A stretch of 64,000 nt of DNA, taken from contig NZ_SLZL01000001.1 of assembly GCF_004342605.1 (NCBI RefSeq), positions 186,001 through 250,000 of the forward strand, written 5' to 3'. The position numbers and the translations under genes are program-made. The notes under the pieces are model-generated. The model searched no databases. It had not been told where the DNA came from and was given only the letters and a program-made list of their open reading frames with translations. Positions 9,887 to 18,072 of the stretch are shown here, one piece after another. The stretch is from Caulobacter sp. BK020. Lineage in GTDB: Bacteria; Pseudomonadota; Alphaproteobacteria; Caulobacterales; Caulobacteraceae. Each line of letters begins with the position of its first letter. Positions within the stretch are counted from its first letter, which is position 1.

Positions 9887-11167
9887 ATGCCAGGCCAGAC
9901 CCTGACCGCCCTGCGCAACGGCGACCTGGCCGGAGTTCGCGAGCTGCGGCTGCGCGAAGGCCTGACCGCGTTTCCGCGCGAGATCCTCGACTTGACCGAC
10001 ACGCTGGAGGTGCTGGACCTCAGCGGCAACGCGCTGACCAGCCTGCCCGACGACCTGGGCCGGCTGACCAAGCTGCGGGTGCTGTTCTGTTCGGGTAACC
10101 GGTTCGAGCGCCTGCCGCCTGGGCTGGGCGACTGCGCGGCGCTGAGCCAGGTCGGCTTTCGCGGTTGCGGCCTGCGGGAGGTCCCGGCCGAGGCCCTGCC
10201 GCCCTCGTTGCGCTGGCTGACCCTGACCGACAACGCCATCGAAGTCCTGCCGGACGCCCTGGGCGAACGGCGGATGCTGCAGAAGCTGATGCTGTCGGGC
10301 AATCGCCTGACGGACTTGCCACGCAGCCTGGCCGGCCATCCGCGGCTGGAGCTGCTGCGCCTGTCGGCCAACCGCCTGGAGGCCCTGCCGGGATGGCTGG
10401 CCGAGGCGCCGAGCCTGGCCTGGCTGGCCTGGGCCGGCAATCCGTTCGACCACGGCGCGCCCGCCTCCAGCCGAACGGTCGCCTGGTCGGCCCTGCGGCT
10501 GGGTCGGTCGCTGGGCGAGGGCGCCTCGGGCCAGGTCCATGCGGCCGACTGGCTCGATGGCGGAAAGGTCCGTCCCGTCGCCCTGAAGCTGTTCAAGGGG
10601 GCGATGACCAGCGACGGCCTGCCCGAGCGCGAGATGGCCGCCTGCCTGGCCGCCGGCGAGCACCCGAACCTGACCGGCGCCCTGGGCCGGCTGGTCGACC
10701 ATCCCGAGGGCGCGGAAGGGCTGCTGATGCCGCTGCTCCCCTCGGACTGGCGGGTGCTGGCCGGCCCGCCCAGCCTGGAAAGCTGCAGCCGCGACGTCTA
10801 CGACCCGGCCTTGCGCCTGGACCTGGAGGTCGCGCTGCGCATCGCCCGCGACGTGGCGGCCGGCGCGGCGCACCTGCACGCCAGCGGCCTGTCGCACGGC
10901 GACCTCTACGGCCACAACACCCTGTGGGACGGCGCGACCGGCGGGGCGGTGCTCAGCGACCTGGGCGGGGCCTCGTTCCTGCCCGCCGGTCCCGGCGACC
11001 CGCTGGAACGACTGGACGTCCTGGCCTTCGGCCGGCTGCTGGGCGAACTGCTGGAGCGGGTCGATGGTGAAGTCCCCGATGCGATCCACACCGTGAGGCG
11101 CGCCTGCGAAAGCCGCGTTCCCGCTGAGCGGCCAGACCTCCGGGAAGCTCTTGAAACCTTGACCTAG
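9887..11167 (+). CDS. Leucine-rich-repeat / protein kinase fusion
   Basis: The protein has 426 residues. Residues ~15-190 hold about seven leucine-rich repeats of the LxxLxLSGNxLxxLP type. Residues ~205-426 form a Hanks-like kinase domain: Gly-rich loop LGEGASGQV (209-217), ATP-anchoring Lys234 in VALK, catalytic Asp339 and Asn344 in HGDLYGHN in place of HRDxxxxN, and metal-binding Asp358 in SDLG in place of DFG. All key polar residues are present, so it is probably active. There is no signal peptide or membrane segment, so it should be cytosolic. It may phosphorylate Ser/Thr on partners bound by the repeats; targets are unknown. Its position between dapD and dapE does not by itself imply a link to lysine synthesis. 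Confidence 0.88.
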   Translation: MPGQTLTALRNGDLAGVRELRLREGLTAFPREILDLTDTLEVLDLSGNALTSLPDDLGRLTKLRVLFCSGNRFERLPPGLGDCAALSQVGFRGCGLREVPAEALPPSLRWLTLTDNAIEVLPDALGERRMLQKLMLSGNRLTDLPRSLAGHPRLELLRLSANRLEALPGWLAEAPSLAWLAWAGNPFDHGAPASSRTVAWSALRLGRSLGEGASGQVHAADWLDGGKVRPVALKLFKGAMTSDGLPEREMAACLAAGEHPNLTGALGRLVDHPEGAEGLLMPLLPSDWRVLAGPPSLESCSRDVYDPALRLDLEVALRIARDVAAGAAHLHASGLSHGDLYGHNTLWDGATGGAVLSDLGGASFLPAGPGDPLERLDVLAFGRLLGELLERVDGEVPDAIHTVRRACESRVPAERPDLREALETLT

Positions 11168-11194
11168 CGGTCCATGACGAGATGTCGCCTGCGA

Positions 11195-11491
11195 CTATGG
11201 CTCCCTTACCGATATATGCCAAAGGAACACCTTGTGATCGAAGACCTCATAGAGCACACGAAAGCTCGGTGCTCTCGGCGTTCTCGGAGCGACAGCGATG
11301 AAGATGTCTCGCTCATCAAAAGCAGAGCATCGTTCGTTGTTGAACGGCGTCCGTCTCAACGACCATTCGAGATACTGGACACCTTCGTCAATGAACGGAA
11401 ACTGCCGTTGCAAGGCGTAGATGGCTGTCTCGAAAAGCTCTGAATGGCCGATCAAGAAAGGTGGCTGATCAGAACGGTCGCGCACTCGCAT
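11195..11491 (-). CDS. Putative toxin partner of the Panacea antitoxin, RelE/ParE-like
   Basis: This 98-residue protein overlaps the end of the upstream Panacea-domain gene by 23 bases in another frame, the tight layout of a toxin-antitoxin pair. The C-terminal segment APSFRVLYEVFDHKVFLWHISVREP resembles the last strands of the RelE/ParE fold, and the size fits. No catalytic residues can be assigned with certainty. If it is RelE-like, the expected activity is ribosome-dependent mRNA cleavage or gyrase inhibition; this is inference. An in-frame GTG at 11485 is an alternative start. Confidence 0.6.
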   Translation of the reverse strand: MRVRDRSDQPPFLIGHSELFETAIYALQRQFPFIDEGVQYLEWSLRRTPFNNERCSAFDERDIFIAVAPRTPRAPSFRVLYEVFDHKVFLWHISVREP

Positions 11492-12023
11492 GGGTCTTGG
11501 CCGTTTCTAGAGCCCACGCGCGATCCGCGTCCGTAATTTCCACCGGCACCAATTGCAAAGCGGTGAAATAGGGTATGATTTCGCCCAGTTCGGCGGCTTC
11601 CCATGCGGCGTTGTGGCTGATTTCGCTGATCTGGCGTGCGGTTTTTCCACGAACGAAGTCAGCGACATCTCTCAAAAGCGCCACTTCGCCTTCGGCCAAG
11701 CGCAGAGGCTGGAAAGGTCGCGCCGCAACATAATCCTTCTTGAAGAAGCCATGATATTCGGTCTCGCGAACGGTTAAACGGCCTTCTCTGGCCAACTCGT
11801 CCACGGCCGACGTGAGATGTCGCGCGGTGGGACCAAACTTCTGCTTTAAATAATCCACGCCAGTGAGCGGCCTTCCTTCTTCGAGGAAAGTAATCATATC
11901 GGCGAAATAAAGCATTTTATGCAACTTAACATTGCCAAGCTCTTCGGGCGGACAATGCGAAGCTAGAAAGAGAATCGCCTCTTTGAATTTCTCACGGTCG
12001 AATTGGACGGTGGATCCGGGCAC
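11469..12023 (-). CDS. Panacea-domain (DUF4065/SocA-like) antitoxin
   Basis: The 184-residue protein has the Panacea pattern: FKEAILFLASHCPPEELGNVKLHKMLYFADMITFLEEGRPLTGVDYLKQKFGPTARHL. Family members include SocA of Caulobacter, which brings the toxin SocB to ClpXP, and PanA antitoxins, which neutralise many unrelated toxins. A GTG at 12023 is the best start, because GGAG lies seven bases upstream; a TTG at 12029 would be too close to it. A 13-base palindrome overlaps this ribosome site. The partner toxin gene follows with a 23-base overlap. The region has visibly lower GC than its neighbours, which suggests transfer. Confidence 0.8.
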   Translation of the reverse strand: MPGSTVQFDREKFKEAILFLASHCPPEELGNVKLHKMLYFADMITFLEEGRPLTGVDYLKQKFGPTARHLTSAVDELAREGRLTVRETEYHGFFKKDYVAARPFQPLRLAEGEVALLRDVADFVRGKTARQISEISHNAAWEAAELGEIIPYFTALQLVPVEITDADRAWALETAKTHASARPF

Positions 12024-12030
12024 GATCAAT

Positions 12031-12043
12031 CTCCGAATCGGAG
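12031..12043 (-). promoter_or_regulatory. Palindrome over the Panacea gene ribosome-binding site
   Basis: CTCCGA-A-TCGGAG is a perfect 6+1+6 palindrome. On the minus strand its end supplies the GGAG ribosome site of the Panacea antitoxin gene. It could be an autoregulatory operator or a small mRNA hairpin; both are inference. Confidence 0.4.
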
Positions 12044-12125
12044 TTGAATCCTCCAGACTCGCTGGGTCAATAGAACAAAGCGGGAACTTATCAGAAAGCG
12101 TTTCTGCCGCAGTTGCGCCTCCAAG

Positions 12126-12626
12126 TCAATCCGTCGTTGCGGGTCCCGGAGCCTGTCCATACGGCGTCCCATCGCGGCGGCGATAAAAATCCTCGCCCGC
12201 GCGGCTGACCAGGTCGATGTCGGGATAGCTGCAGGTGTCCTGGTCGGGGCGGCGCGCGCCGATCTCCAGCAGCACGGCCTCGCGGTCCGAGCGGTTCTGC
12301 AGGTGATGGCCGTTGGCGACCCCGGCCTTGAAGGCCGCGCAGTCGCCGGCCCGCAGGATGGTTTCGCCTCCATCTTCTCCCAGGGCGCCCTCCACCAGCA
12401 CCACCTCGCCCTCGACCACCCAGACGAACTCGTCCTCGGCCGAGTGCCAGTGGCGCTGGCTGCTCCACTGGCCGGCGGCCAGGCGCATCAGGTTGACGCC
12501 GAACTGGTCGAGCCCGGCCGCGTCGCCCAGGGCCCGGCGCCGGCGCCCGGCGCAGGGCTGGTCGAACGGCGCGGGATAGTTGCTGCCCTGGCGCTGCGGC
12601 GCGGCGGCGATGTCGATCTTGGGCAT
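12126..12626 (-). CDS. Cupin-domain protein
   Basis: This 166-residue protein contains one cupin barrel: [37 protein letters not shown] supplies the His-x-His and Glu metal ligands, and [18 protein letters not shown] the final His. Family knowledge predicts a metal-binding beta-barrel, often an isomerase, dioxygenase or sugar-binding protein, so no reaction can be named. The ATG at 12626 ([11 protein letters not shown]) is preferred to in-frame upstream codons because those would overlap dapE. It is divergent from dapE with 52 bases between the starts. Confidence 0.8.
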   Translation of the reverse strand: MPKIDIAAAPQRQGSNYPAPFDQPCAGRRRRALGDAAGLDQFGVNLMRLAAGQWSSQRHWHSAEDEFVWVVEGEVVLVEGALGEDGGETILRAGDCAAFKAGVANGHHLQNRSDREAVLLEIGARRPDQDTCSYPDIDLVSRAGEDFYRRRDGTPYGQAPGPATTD

Positions 12627-12678
12627 GGCGGCGTTCTCGGGTTTGCGTCGGTGGCCGGGGGAGCCTAAAGCCAGGGCG

Positions 12679-13866
12679 ATGACCGACACCAGCCCCTCCC
12701 TCGCCGTCGCGGCCTCCGGCCCCGTGCCCCTCGACCCCGTCGCCCTGGCCCAGGCCCTGATCCGCCGCCCCTCGGTGACCCCGGCCGACGAGGGGGCGAT
12801 GGACATCCTGCAGCGCCAGCTGGAAGCCCTGGGCTTCGCCTGCCGGCGCATGAAGTTCGGCAAGATCGAGAACCTCTACGCCCGGCGGGGGACGGCGCGG
12901 CCCAATCTCTGCTTCGCGGGTCACACCGACGTGGTGCCGGTGGGCGACACGGCGGCCTGGACCGCCGGTCCGTTCGAGGCCGAGATCAAGGACGGCGTGC
13001 TCTTCGGCCGCGGCGCGGTCGACATGAAGAGCGCTATCGCCGCCTTCGTCGCCGCCGTCTCCCGCCTGCCGCACGACCTGCCCGGCTCGCTCAGCTTCCT
13101 GATCACCGGCGACGAGGAGGGCGTGGCCGAGGACGGGACCGTCAAGGTGGTCCAGACCCTGGCCGCCGAGGGCGAGGTCATCGACCACTGCATCGTCGGC
13201 GAGCCGACCAGCGCCAACCTGCTGGGCGACATGGTCAAGATCGGTCGGCGCGGCAGTCTCAACGCCTGGATCGCCGTCGACGGCAAGCAGGGCCACGTCG
13301 CCTATCCGCATCGGGCCGCCAACCCGATCCCGGTGCTGGTCGACATCCTCTCGCGCCTGCAGAGCCGGGTGCTGGACGACGGCTATGCCGGCTTCCAGCC
13401 GTCGAACCTGGAGGTGACCACGGTCGACGTCGGCAACACCGCCACCAACGTCATCCCGGCCAGCGCCAAGGCCCGGATCAACATCCGCTTCAACCCCGCC
13501 CACAAGGGCAAGGACCTGGCCGCCTGGATCGAGCAGGAGTGCCGAGAGGCCGCCGAGGGCTTCTCCGGCCGGGTCGAGGCGCTGTGCAAGATCAGCGGCG
13601 AGGCGTTCCTGACCGAGCCGGGGGCCTTCACCGACGTGATCGTCGCCGCCGTCGGCGAGGCTGTCGGCCGCACGCCGGAGCTGTCCACCACCGGCGGCAC
13701 CAGCGACGCCCGGTTCATCCGAGCCCTGTGCCCCGTCGTCGAGTTCGGCCTGGTCGGCTCGACCATGCACCAGGTCGACGAGCGGGTCCCGGTCCAGGAG
13801 GTCGAGGCCTTGGCCGACATCTACCAGGCCCTGATCGGCCGCTATTTCGCGGCCTTCGCGGTTTAG
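12679..13866 (+). CDS. dapE: Succinyl-diaminopimelate desuccinylase
   Basis: DapE hydrolyses N-succinyl-LL-diaminopimelate in lysine and peptidoglycan precursor synthesis. The M20 peptidase fold is evident from the zinc ligand motif [27 protein letters not shown], the catalytic [13 protein letters not shown], the dimerisation lid with [26 protein letters not shown] sequence, and [11 protein letters not shown]. The length of 395 residues includes a short extra N-terminus. The ATG at 12679 is preceded by CCAGGG. glsA follows after 16 bases, so the two may share a transcript. Confidence 0.96.
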   Translation: MTDTSPSLAVAASGPVPLDPVALAQALIRRPSVTPADEGAMDILQRQLEALGFACRRMKFGKIENLYARRGTARPNLCFAGHTDVVPVGDTAAWTAGPFEAEIKDGVLFGRGAVDMKSAIAAFVAAVSRLPHDLPGSLSFLITGDEEGVAEDGTVKVVQTLAAEGEVIDHCIVGEPTSANLLGDMVKIGRRGSLNAWIAVDGKQGHVAYPHRAANPIPVLVDILSRLQSRVLDDGYAGFQPSNLEVTTVDVGNTATNVIPASAKARINIRFNPAHKGKDLAAWIEQECREAAEGFSGRVEALCKISGEAFLTEPGAFTDVIVAAVGEAVGRTPELSTTGGTSDARFIRALCPVVEFGLVGSTMHQVDERVPVQEVEALADIYQALIGRYFAAFAV

Positions 13867-13882
13867 GGACCGGAAACCGGCG

Positions 13883-14803
13883 ATGGACCATCTCTCGATC
13901 GCCGACGTCCTGGCCGAGGTGGCCGTGCTGGTGAAGCCGCACTTCGGCAAGGGCCGGCCGGCCGACTACATCCCGCAGCTGGCCGGCGTGCCGCCGACCA
14001 GGTTCGGCATGGCCGTGCGGCTGGTCTCGGGCGAGGAGGCGGTGGTCGGCGACGCCGACGAGGGCTTCTCGGTCCAGAGCATCACCAAGATCTTCTCCCT
14101 GGGCCTGGCCCTGAACCGGTTCGGCGACGAGGTCTGGACCCGGGTCGGCAAGGAGCCTTCGGGCACGCCGTTCAACCACCTGTCCCAGCTGGAGGCGGAA
14201 GAAGGCGTTCCGCGCAACCCGTTCATCAACGCCGGCGCCATGGCCGTCTGCGACCAGCTGATGGACGTGTTCAACGACCCGCCGGCCCTGGTGCGCGGCT
14301 TCGCGGGCTTCCTGGCCGGCGAGAAGGTCGAGATCGACGAGACGGTGGCCGCGTCCGAGCTGGCCAACGCCTGGCAGAACCGGGCCATCGCCAACCTGAT
14401 GCGCGGCAAGGGCACGATCAACCACGACCCCGAGGCCGTGGTCGCCGCCTATTGCCGCCAGTGCGCCCTGACCATGAGCTGCCGCCAGCTGGCCCGGGCC
14501 ATGCTGCCCCTGGCGGCCGGCGGCTTCTCGCCGATCGTCGAGGAGACCATCTTCCCCGAGCGCCTGACCCGCCGCCTGAACGCCCTGCTGCTGACCTGCG
14601 GCATCTATGACAGCGTCGGCAGCTTCGCCTACCGCGTCGGCCTGCCGGCCAAGAGCGGGGTCGGCGGCGGAATCGTCGCCATCGTCCCGGGCAAGGCGGC
14701 GATCGCGGTGTGGTCGCCGGAGCTGGACCGGTTCGGCACCTCGGTGGTCGGCACGGTGGCCCTGGAGCGGTTCAGCCAGCTGACCAACTGCTCGGTGCTG
14801 TAG
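13883..14803 (+). CDS. glsA: Glutaminase A
   Basis: The enzyme hydrolyses glutamine to glutamate and ammonia. The 306-residue protein belongs to the serine-dependent beta-lactamase-fold glutaminases: nucleophile Ser66 and Lys69 in FSVQSITKIF, PFINAGAMAVCD, the tyrosine segment CGIYDSVGSFAYRVGLPAKSGVGGGIVAIVPG. It ends at the usual family length. It lies just downstream of dapE and upstream of a FixK-like box that serves the next gene. Confidence 0.95.
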   Translation: MDHLSIADVLAEVAVLVKPHFGKGRPADYIPQLAGVPPTRFGMAVRLVSGEEAVVGDADEGFSVQSITKIFSLGLALNRFGDEVWTRVGKEPSGTPFNHLSQLEAEEGVPRNPFINAGAMAVCDQLMDVFNDPPALVRGFAGFLAGEKVEIDETVAASELANAWQNRAIANLMRGKGTINHDPEAVVAAYCRQCALTMSCRQLARAMLPLAAGGFSPIVEETIFPERLTRRLNALLLTCGIYDSVGSFAYRVGLPAKSGVGGGIVAIVPGKAAIAVWSPELDRFGTSVVGTVALERFSQLTNCSVL

Positions 14804-14821
14804 GGCCTCTCGACGACGGAT

Positions 14822-14835
14822 TTGAGTCAAATCAA
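14822..14835 (+). promoter_or_regulatory. FixK/FNR-like box
   Basis: The site TTGA-N6-TCAA (TTGAGTCAAATCAA) matches the palindromic FNR/FixK consensus TTGAY-N4-RTCAA with one deviation. It lies 55 bases before the ATG of the small membrane protein at 14891, a distance that allows class II activation at -41.5. Caulobacter FixK acts under oxygen limitation; control here is inferred. Confidence 0.5.
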
Positions 14836-14890
14836 AGCCGATCGACATCGGTCGCGCGAAGCTTCGCCGTCATAACGACGGAGCGCTTCC

Positions 14891-14998
14891 ATGACCCCTT
14901 TCCTGACCTTCGTGGTCGCCGCCTTCGGCGCCTTCATGCTGGCCCTGGCGATCGGCCAGATCCAAACGGCGCGGGCCGAGCGGGCGAAGAAACGATAG
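14891..14998 (+). CDS. 35-residue single-span membrane protein
   Basis: A short gene with an excellent GGAG ribosome site seven bases upstream. The product starts MTPFLTFVVAAFGAFMLALA and continues with a short basic tail rich in Arg, Lys and Ala: one membrane helix, N-terminus probably outside. Size and layout resemble small subunits or regulators of membrane complexes such as terminal oxidases, but no family can be named. The FixK-like box at 14822 suggests expression in low oxygen. A REP-like pair follows directly. Confidence 0.65.
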   Translation: MTPFLTFVVAAFGAFMLALAIGQIQTARAERAKKR

Positions 14999-15013
14999 GG
15001 AGCCTCCCCTTGA

Positions 15014-15144
15014 TCCGCTCATCCCGGCGAATGCCGGGACCCGGATCCCAAAGCTGTATGGATGATTGGAAGGGCTCTGCGCTCCTGGCGTCCGCCACAC
15101 CGTTAGTCCATCTGGGTCCCGGCATTCGCCGGGATGAGCGGATT
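15014..15144. repeat. Paired REP-like element, copy 2
   Basis: Two nearly perfect inverted arms (about 15014-15046 and 15111-15144) carry the GCTCATCCCGGCGAATGCC core and flank a ~65-base spacer. The pair sits between the convergent small membrane protein gene and truA, where it may also act as a bidirectional transcription barrier. Confidence 0.85.
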
Positions 15145-15894
15145 CTAGGATTCCCCCTCGTACCCGACCCCCGTCAGGTACAGCCCGTCCGACGGCGCCA
15201 CAGGCCCGCAGGCCGTGCGGTCCTTGGCCTCCAGCGCGTCGCGCAGGTCCTGGGCCGTCCATCGCCCGACCCCAACCTCGGCCAGGGTGCCGGTCATCGA
15301 CCGCACCTGGCGATGCAGGAACGAGCGGGCCTCGAACACCAGGTGGACCTCGTCGCCGACCCGCGACACCCGCGCCACGTCCAGGGTCTTGACCGGCGAC
15401 TTCGACTGGCAGGCCATGTCGCGGAAGGTGGTGAAGTCGTGCAGCCCGACCAGGACCTGGGCGGCGGCGTGCATGGCCTCGGCGTCCATCGCCTTCTTCA
15501 TGTGCCAGACCTTGCCCTTGTCGAGGGCCGGCGGGGCGCGGCGGTTGAGGATGCGGTAGAGATAGCGCCGCTCGTTGGCCGAGAACCGGGCGTGCCAGCC
15601 CTCCGGCGCGAGGGCGCAGTCGAGCACGCTGACCGCCTCGCGCGTCAGGTGGGCGTTCAGCGCGTTCATCACCGTCTCGGCCGGCCAGTCGCGCTCCAGG
15701 TCGACCTGCACGACCTGGCCGGTGGCGTGGACCCCGGTGTCGGTGCGGCCGGCGGCGGCGATGCGGATCGCCTGGCCGCTGAACGCCTTGACCGCCGCCT
15801 CGATCGCCCCCTGTACCGACGGCTGGGCGGCCTGGGCCTGGAAACCGTTATAGGGCCGGCCGTCATATTCGATCGTCAGGCGGTAGCGGGGCAT
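15145..15894 (-). CDS. truA: tRNA pseudouridine(38-40) synthase
   Basis: TruA isomerises uridines 38-40 in the tRNA anticodon arm. The 249-residue protein starts [19 protein letters not shown] and has the catalytic Asp52 in [12 protein letters not shown], plus RRYLYRI and the MVR-like [15 protein letters not shown]. The start ATG shares one base with the fmt stop (TGATG), so fmt and truA are translationally coupled on the minus strand. Confidence 0.96.
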   Translation of the reverse strand: MPRYRLTIEYDGRPYNGFQAQAAQPSVQGAIEAAVKAFSGQAIRIAAAGRTDTGVHATGQVVQVDLERDWPAETVMNALNAHLTREAVSVLDCALAPEGWHARFSANERRYLYRILNRRAPPALDKGKVWHMKKAMDAEAMHAAAQVLVGLHDFTTFRDMACQSKSPVKTLDVARVSRVGDEVHLVFEARSFLHRQVRSMTGTLAEVGVGRWTAQDLRDALEAKDRTACGPVAPSDGLYLTGVGYEGES

Positions 15895-16820
15895 CAGGCC
15901 AGGACCGTGCCCGCCGCCAGCGGGAAGCCGCGGACGAAGACCTCGGCGTCCTGGGCGCCCTTGCCCTCGCGCTGGGCCTTGAGCAGGCGCACCCCGCCCT
16001 CCCCGCAAGCGATCAGCAGGCCGTCGTCCAGCGCCGCGCCGGGCGTCCCCTCACCGTCCTCGACGCGCGACAGCAAGGCCTTCACCCGTACCGGCCCCTT
16101 GTCGGACGGCGCCTCGAACCAGGCCCCCGGAAACGGGGAAAGCCCGCGGATGTGGCGGTCGACCTCGGCGGCCGGCCGGGTCCAGTCGATGCGGGCCTCG
16201 GCGGCCTTGATCTTCTTGGCGTAGGTGACGCCGTCCTCGGCCTGCGGGACCTCGCGGGCCGCGCCGCGCTCGATGGCCCCCAGGGCGACGGGCAGCATGC
16301 GCGCCCCGACGGCGGCCAGCTTGTCGTGCAGGGTCCCGGCGGTCTCCAGGGCGTCGATCCGCACCTGTTCGCCCATCAGCACCGGGCCCTCGTCCAGACC
16401 CTCGCTCATCCGCATCACCTGGACGCCGGTCACCGCGTCGCCGGCCATGATCGCCCGCTGGATCGGGGCGGCGCCCCGCCAGCGCGGCAGCAGGCTGGCG
16501 TGCAGGTTGAAGCAGCCCAGACGCGGGGCCTCCAAGACCTCGCGGACCAGGATCTGGCCGAAAGCCACGACCACGGCGGCGTCCAGCTCGAGGGCGCGGA
16601 AGGCCTCGATTTCCTCGGCGGTCTTCATCGAGACCGGCGTCCGCACCGGCAAGCCCAGGCTCTCGGCGAAGGCGTGGACCGGCGAGGGCTTGAGGTCCTG
16701 GCCCCGGCCGCGCGGGGCGGGCGGCTGGGAATAGACGCAGGCGATCTCGTGGCCAGCGGCGACCAGCTCGGCCAGGCAGGCGACGGAGAATTCGGGGGTT
16801 CCAAGGAAGGCGAGGCGCAT
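15894..16820 (-). CDS. fmt: Methionyl-tRNA formyltransferase
   Basis: Fmt formylates initiator Met-tRNA using 10-formyl-THF. The 308-residue protein begins [16 protein letters not shown] and contains the folate-site motif [22 protein letters not shown] and a C-terminal tRNA-binding domain. In many bacteria fmt directly follows def. Here def lies 0.6 kb upstream on the same strand and a lipoprotein gene on the other strand separates them. Confidence 0.97.
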   Translation of the reverse strand: MRLAFLGTPEFSVACLAELVAAGHEIACVYSQPPAPRGRGQDLKPSPVHAFAESLGLPVRTPVSMKTAEEIEAFRALELDAAVVVAFGQILVREVLEAPRLGCFNLHASLLPRWRGAAPIQRAIMAGDAVTGVQVMRMSEGLDEGPVLMGEQVRIDALETAGTLHDKLAAVGARMLPVALGAIERGAAREVPQAEDGVTYAKKIKAAEARIDWTRPAAEVDRHIRGLSPFPGAWFEAPSDKGPVRVKALLSRVEDGEGTPGAALDDGLLIACGEGGVRLLKAQREGKGAQDAEVFVRGFPLAAGTVLA

Positions 16821-16941
16821 GGCGGACGTTTAGACGGCCCGGGCGTTCTTAGGAAGGCTGGCTTAGGAAGGCTGGCGGCCGAGTCGGAACCTCGACCATG
16901 ACCCGCCGTTCTATGGGGCGACCCATCCAGGAGGATACGCC

Positions 16942-17301
16942 ATGCGCTCCATCACCCTGTTCGCCGCCGCCGGCCTGGCCGCCCTGTCGCTGGCCGCCTG
17001 CTCGGACGAGCACGCCACCCAGATCAAGGAAGGCGCCAAGGCGGCCGGTTCCGAGATCAAGCAGGCCGCCGTCGATATCAAGAACGACCCCGACGTCAAG
17101 CAAGCCGGCACGGCCCTGAAGGAAAGCACCGAGGAAGCCGCCGCCGACGCCAAGGTCGCGGCCGGCGAGGCGGTCGACAAGGCCCAGGAAGCTGGCGCCA
17201 AGGCCGGCCAGGAAACCAGGGAAGCCGCCGCCGACCTCAACGCCGACGCCAAGAAGGCCGGCTCGAACGCCAAGAAGGAAGTCCACGAGGCGACGCGGTA
17301 A
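16942..17301 (+). CDS. Small Ala/Lys-rich lipoprotein
   Basis: The 119-residue protein has a lipoprotein signal ending LSLAAC with Cys20 as the predicted lipidated residue. The rest is a low-complexity helix of A, K, D, E and G with 11-residue periodicity (AADAKVAAGEAVDKAQEAG and relatives), similar to LEA-like or entericidin-like stress proteins. An excellent ribosome site, AGGAGG, lies eight bases upstream. The function is unknown; an envelope stress role is only a guess. It stands alone on the plus strand between def and fmt. Confidence 0.8.
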   Translation: MRSITLFAAAGLAALSLAACSDEHATQIKEGAKAAGSEIKQAAVDIKNDPDVKQAGTALKESTEEAAADAKVAAGEAVDKAQEAGAKAGQETREAAADLNADAKKAGSNAKKEVHEATR

Positions 17302-17317
17302 ACCTGGCGCCGAAGGA

Positions 17318-17383
17318 GGGGACAGACACTCACGGCAAGGCCTGCGCCAATGAGGCACGATCGCGGGGTGAGTGTCTGTCCCC
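17318..17383. terminator. Bidirectional hairpin between lipoprotein gene and def
   Basis: The 16-base arms 17318-17333 and 17368-17383 are perfect inverted repeats around a 34-base spacer, between two convergent genes. It lacks a clear T-tract and probably marks the shared 3' ends. Confidence 0.55.
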
Positions 17384-17401
17384 CGCGTCGTCCGCCGCGC
17401 T

Positions 17402-17923
17402 TTAAGCCGCGCGGCGAGCCTTCTTGACCTTGCTGATGGCCCGGTCGCGCTTCAGGCGCGACAGGTGGTCGATGAACAGCACGCCCTTCAGGTGGTCCAT
17501 CTCGTGCTGGATGCAGACCGCGAACAGGTCGCTGGCCTCTTCCTCGACGGCCTCGCCCTGGTAGTTCAGGTAGCTGATCCTGACCTTGGCCGGACGTTCG
17601 ACGGCGTCATAGACCTCGGGCACCGACAGGCAGCCTTCCTCGTACGAGAACAGCTCCTCGGATTCCCAGGTGATCTTCGGATTGACGAAGTAGCGGGGGG
17701 CCGGTTCCTCGCCCTCGCGGGCCAGGTCCATGACGATGACATTGACCAGCTCGCCGACCTGCACGGCGGCCAGGCCGATGCCGGGGGCGTCGTACATGGT
17801 TTCCAGCATGTCATCCATCAGGGCGCGCAGGGCGTCGTCGACGGCAGGCACGTCCTTGGAGACCTGCTTGAGGATCGCCAGGTCGGCGGCGTTATCGACG
17901 GTGAGGATGCGACGGATGGCCAT
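17402..17923 (-). CDS. def: Peptide deformylase
   Basis: Def removes the formyl group from nascent proteins. All three motifs are present in the 173-residue sequence: GIGLAAVQ (48-55), EGCLS with the metal ligand Cys98, and QHEMDH with His140 and His144 as ligands. The C-terminus is basic. It works together with fmt, which is encoded just downstream on the same strand. Confidence 0.97.
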   Translation of the reverse strand: MAIRRILTVDNAADLAILKQVSKDVPAVDDALRALMDDMLETMYDAPGIGLAAVQVGELVNVIVMDLAREGEEPAPRYFVNPKITWESEELFSYEEGCLSVPEVYDAVERPAKVRISYLNYQGEAVEEEASDLFAVCIQHEMDHLKGVLFIDHLSRLKRDRAISKVKKARRAA

Positions 17924-17978
17924 AATATCGCTCAGGTAAGCGCAGCGCCGGTCTGGGTCAAGGCGACCGAAGGGCGCG

Positions 17979-18025
17979 GCCCCTTCAGTCGGCTTCGCCG
18001 ACAGCTCCCCCAGAGGGGGAGCAGC
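17979..18025. repeat. Intergenic repeat B, copy 2
   Basis: A ~47-base repeat, inverted relative to 9813-9859, located upstream of def. It is followed at about 18039-18064 by a separate hairpin with GGGGACA arms. Confidence 0.75.
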
Positions 18026-18072
18026 CGCGCCGCTGACTGGGGACAGGCGCATGCGCGTGTCCCCGTCCCAGG

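Noticed and set aside
11174..11443. Plus-strand frame of 89 codons across the toxin gene
   Set aside because: It lies opposite the toxin gene, has no ribosome site and shows no domain; the minus-strand gene fits the overlap with the Panacea gene better.
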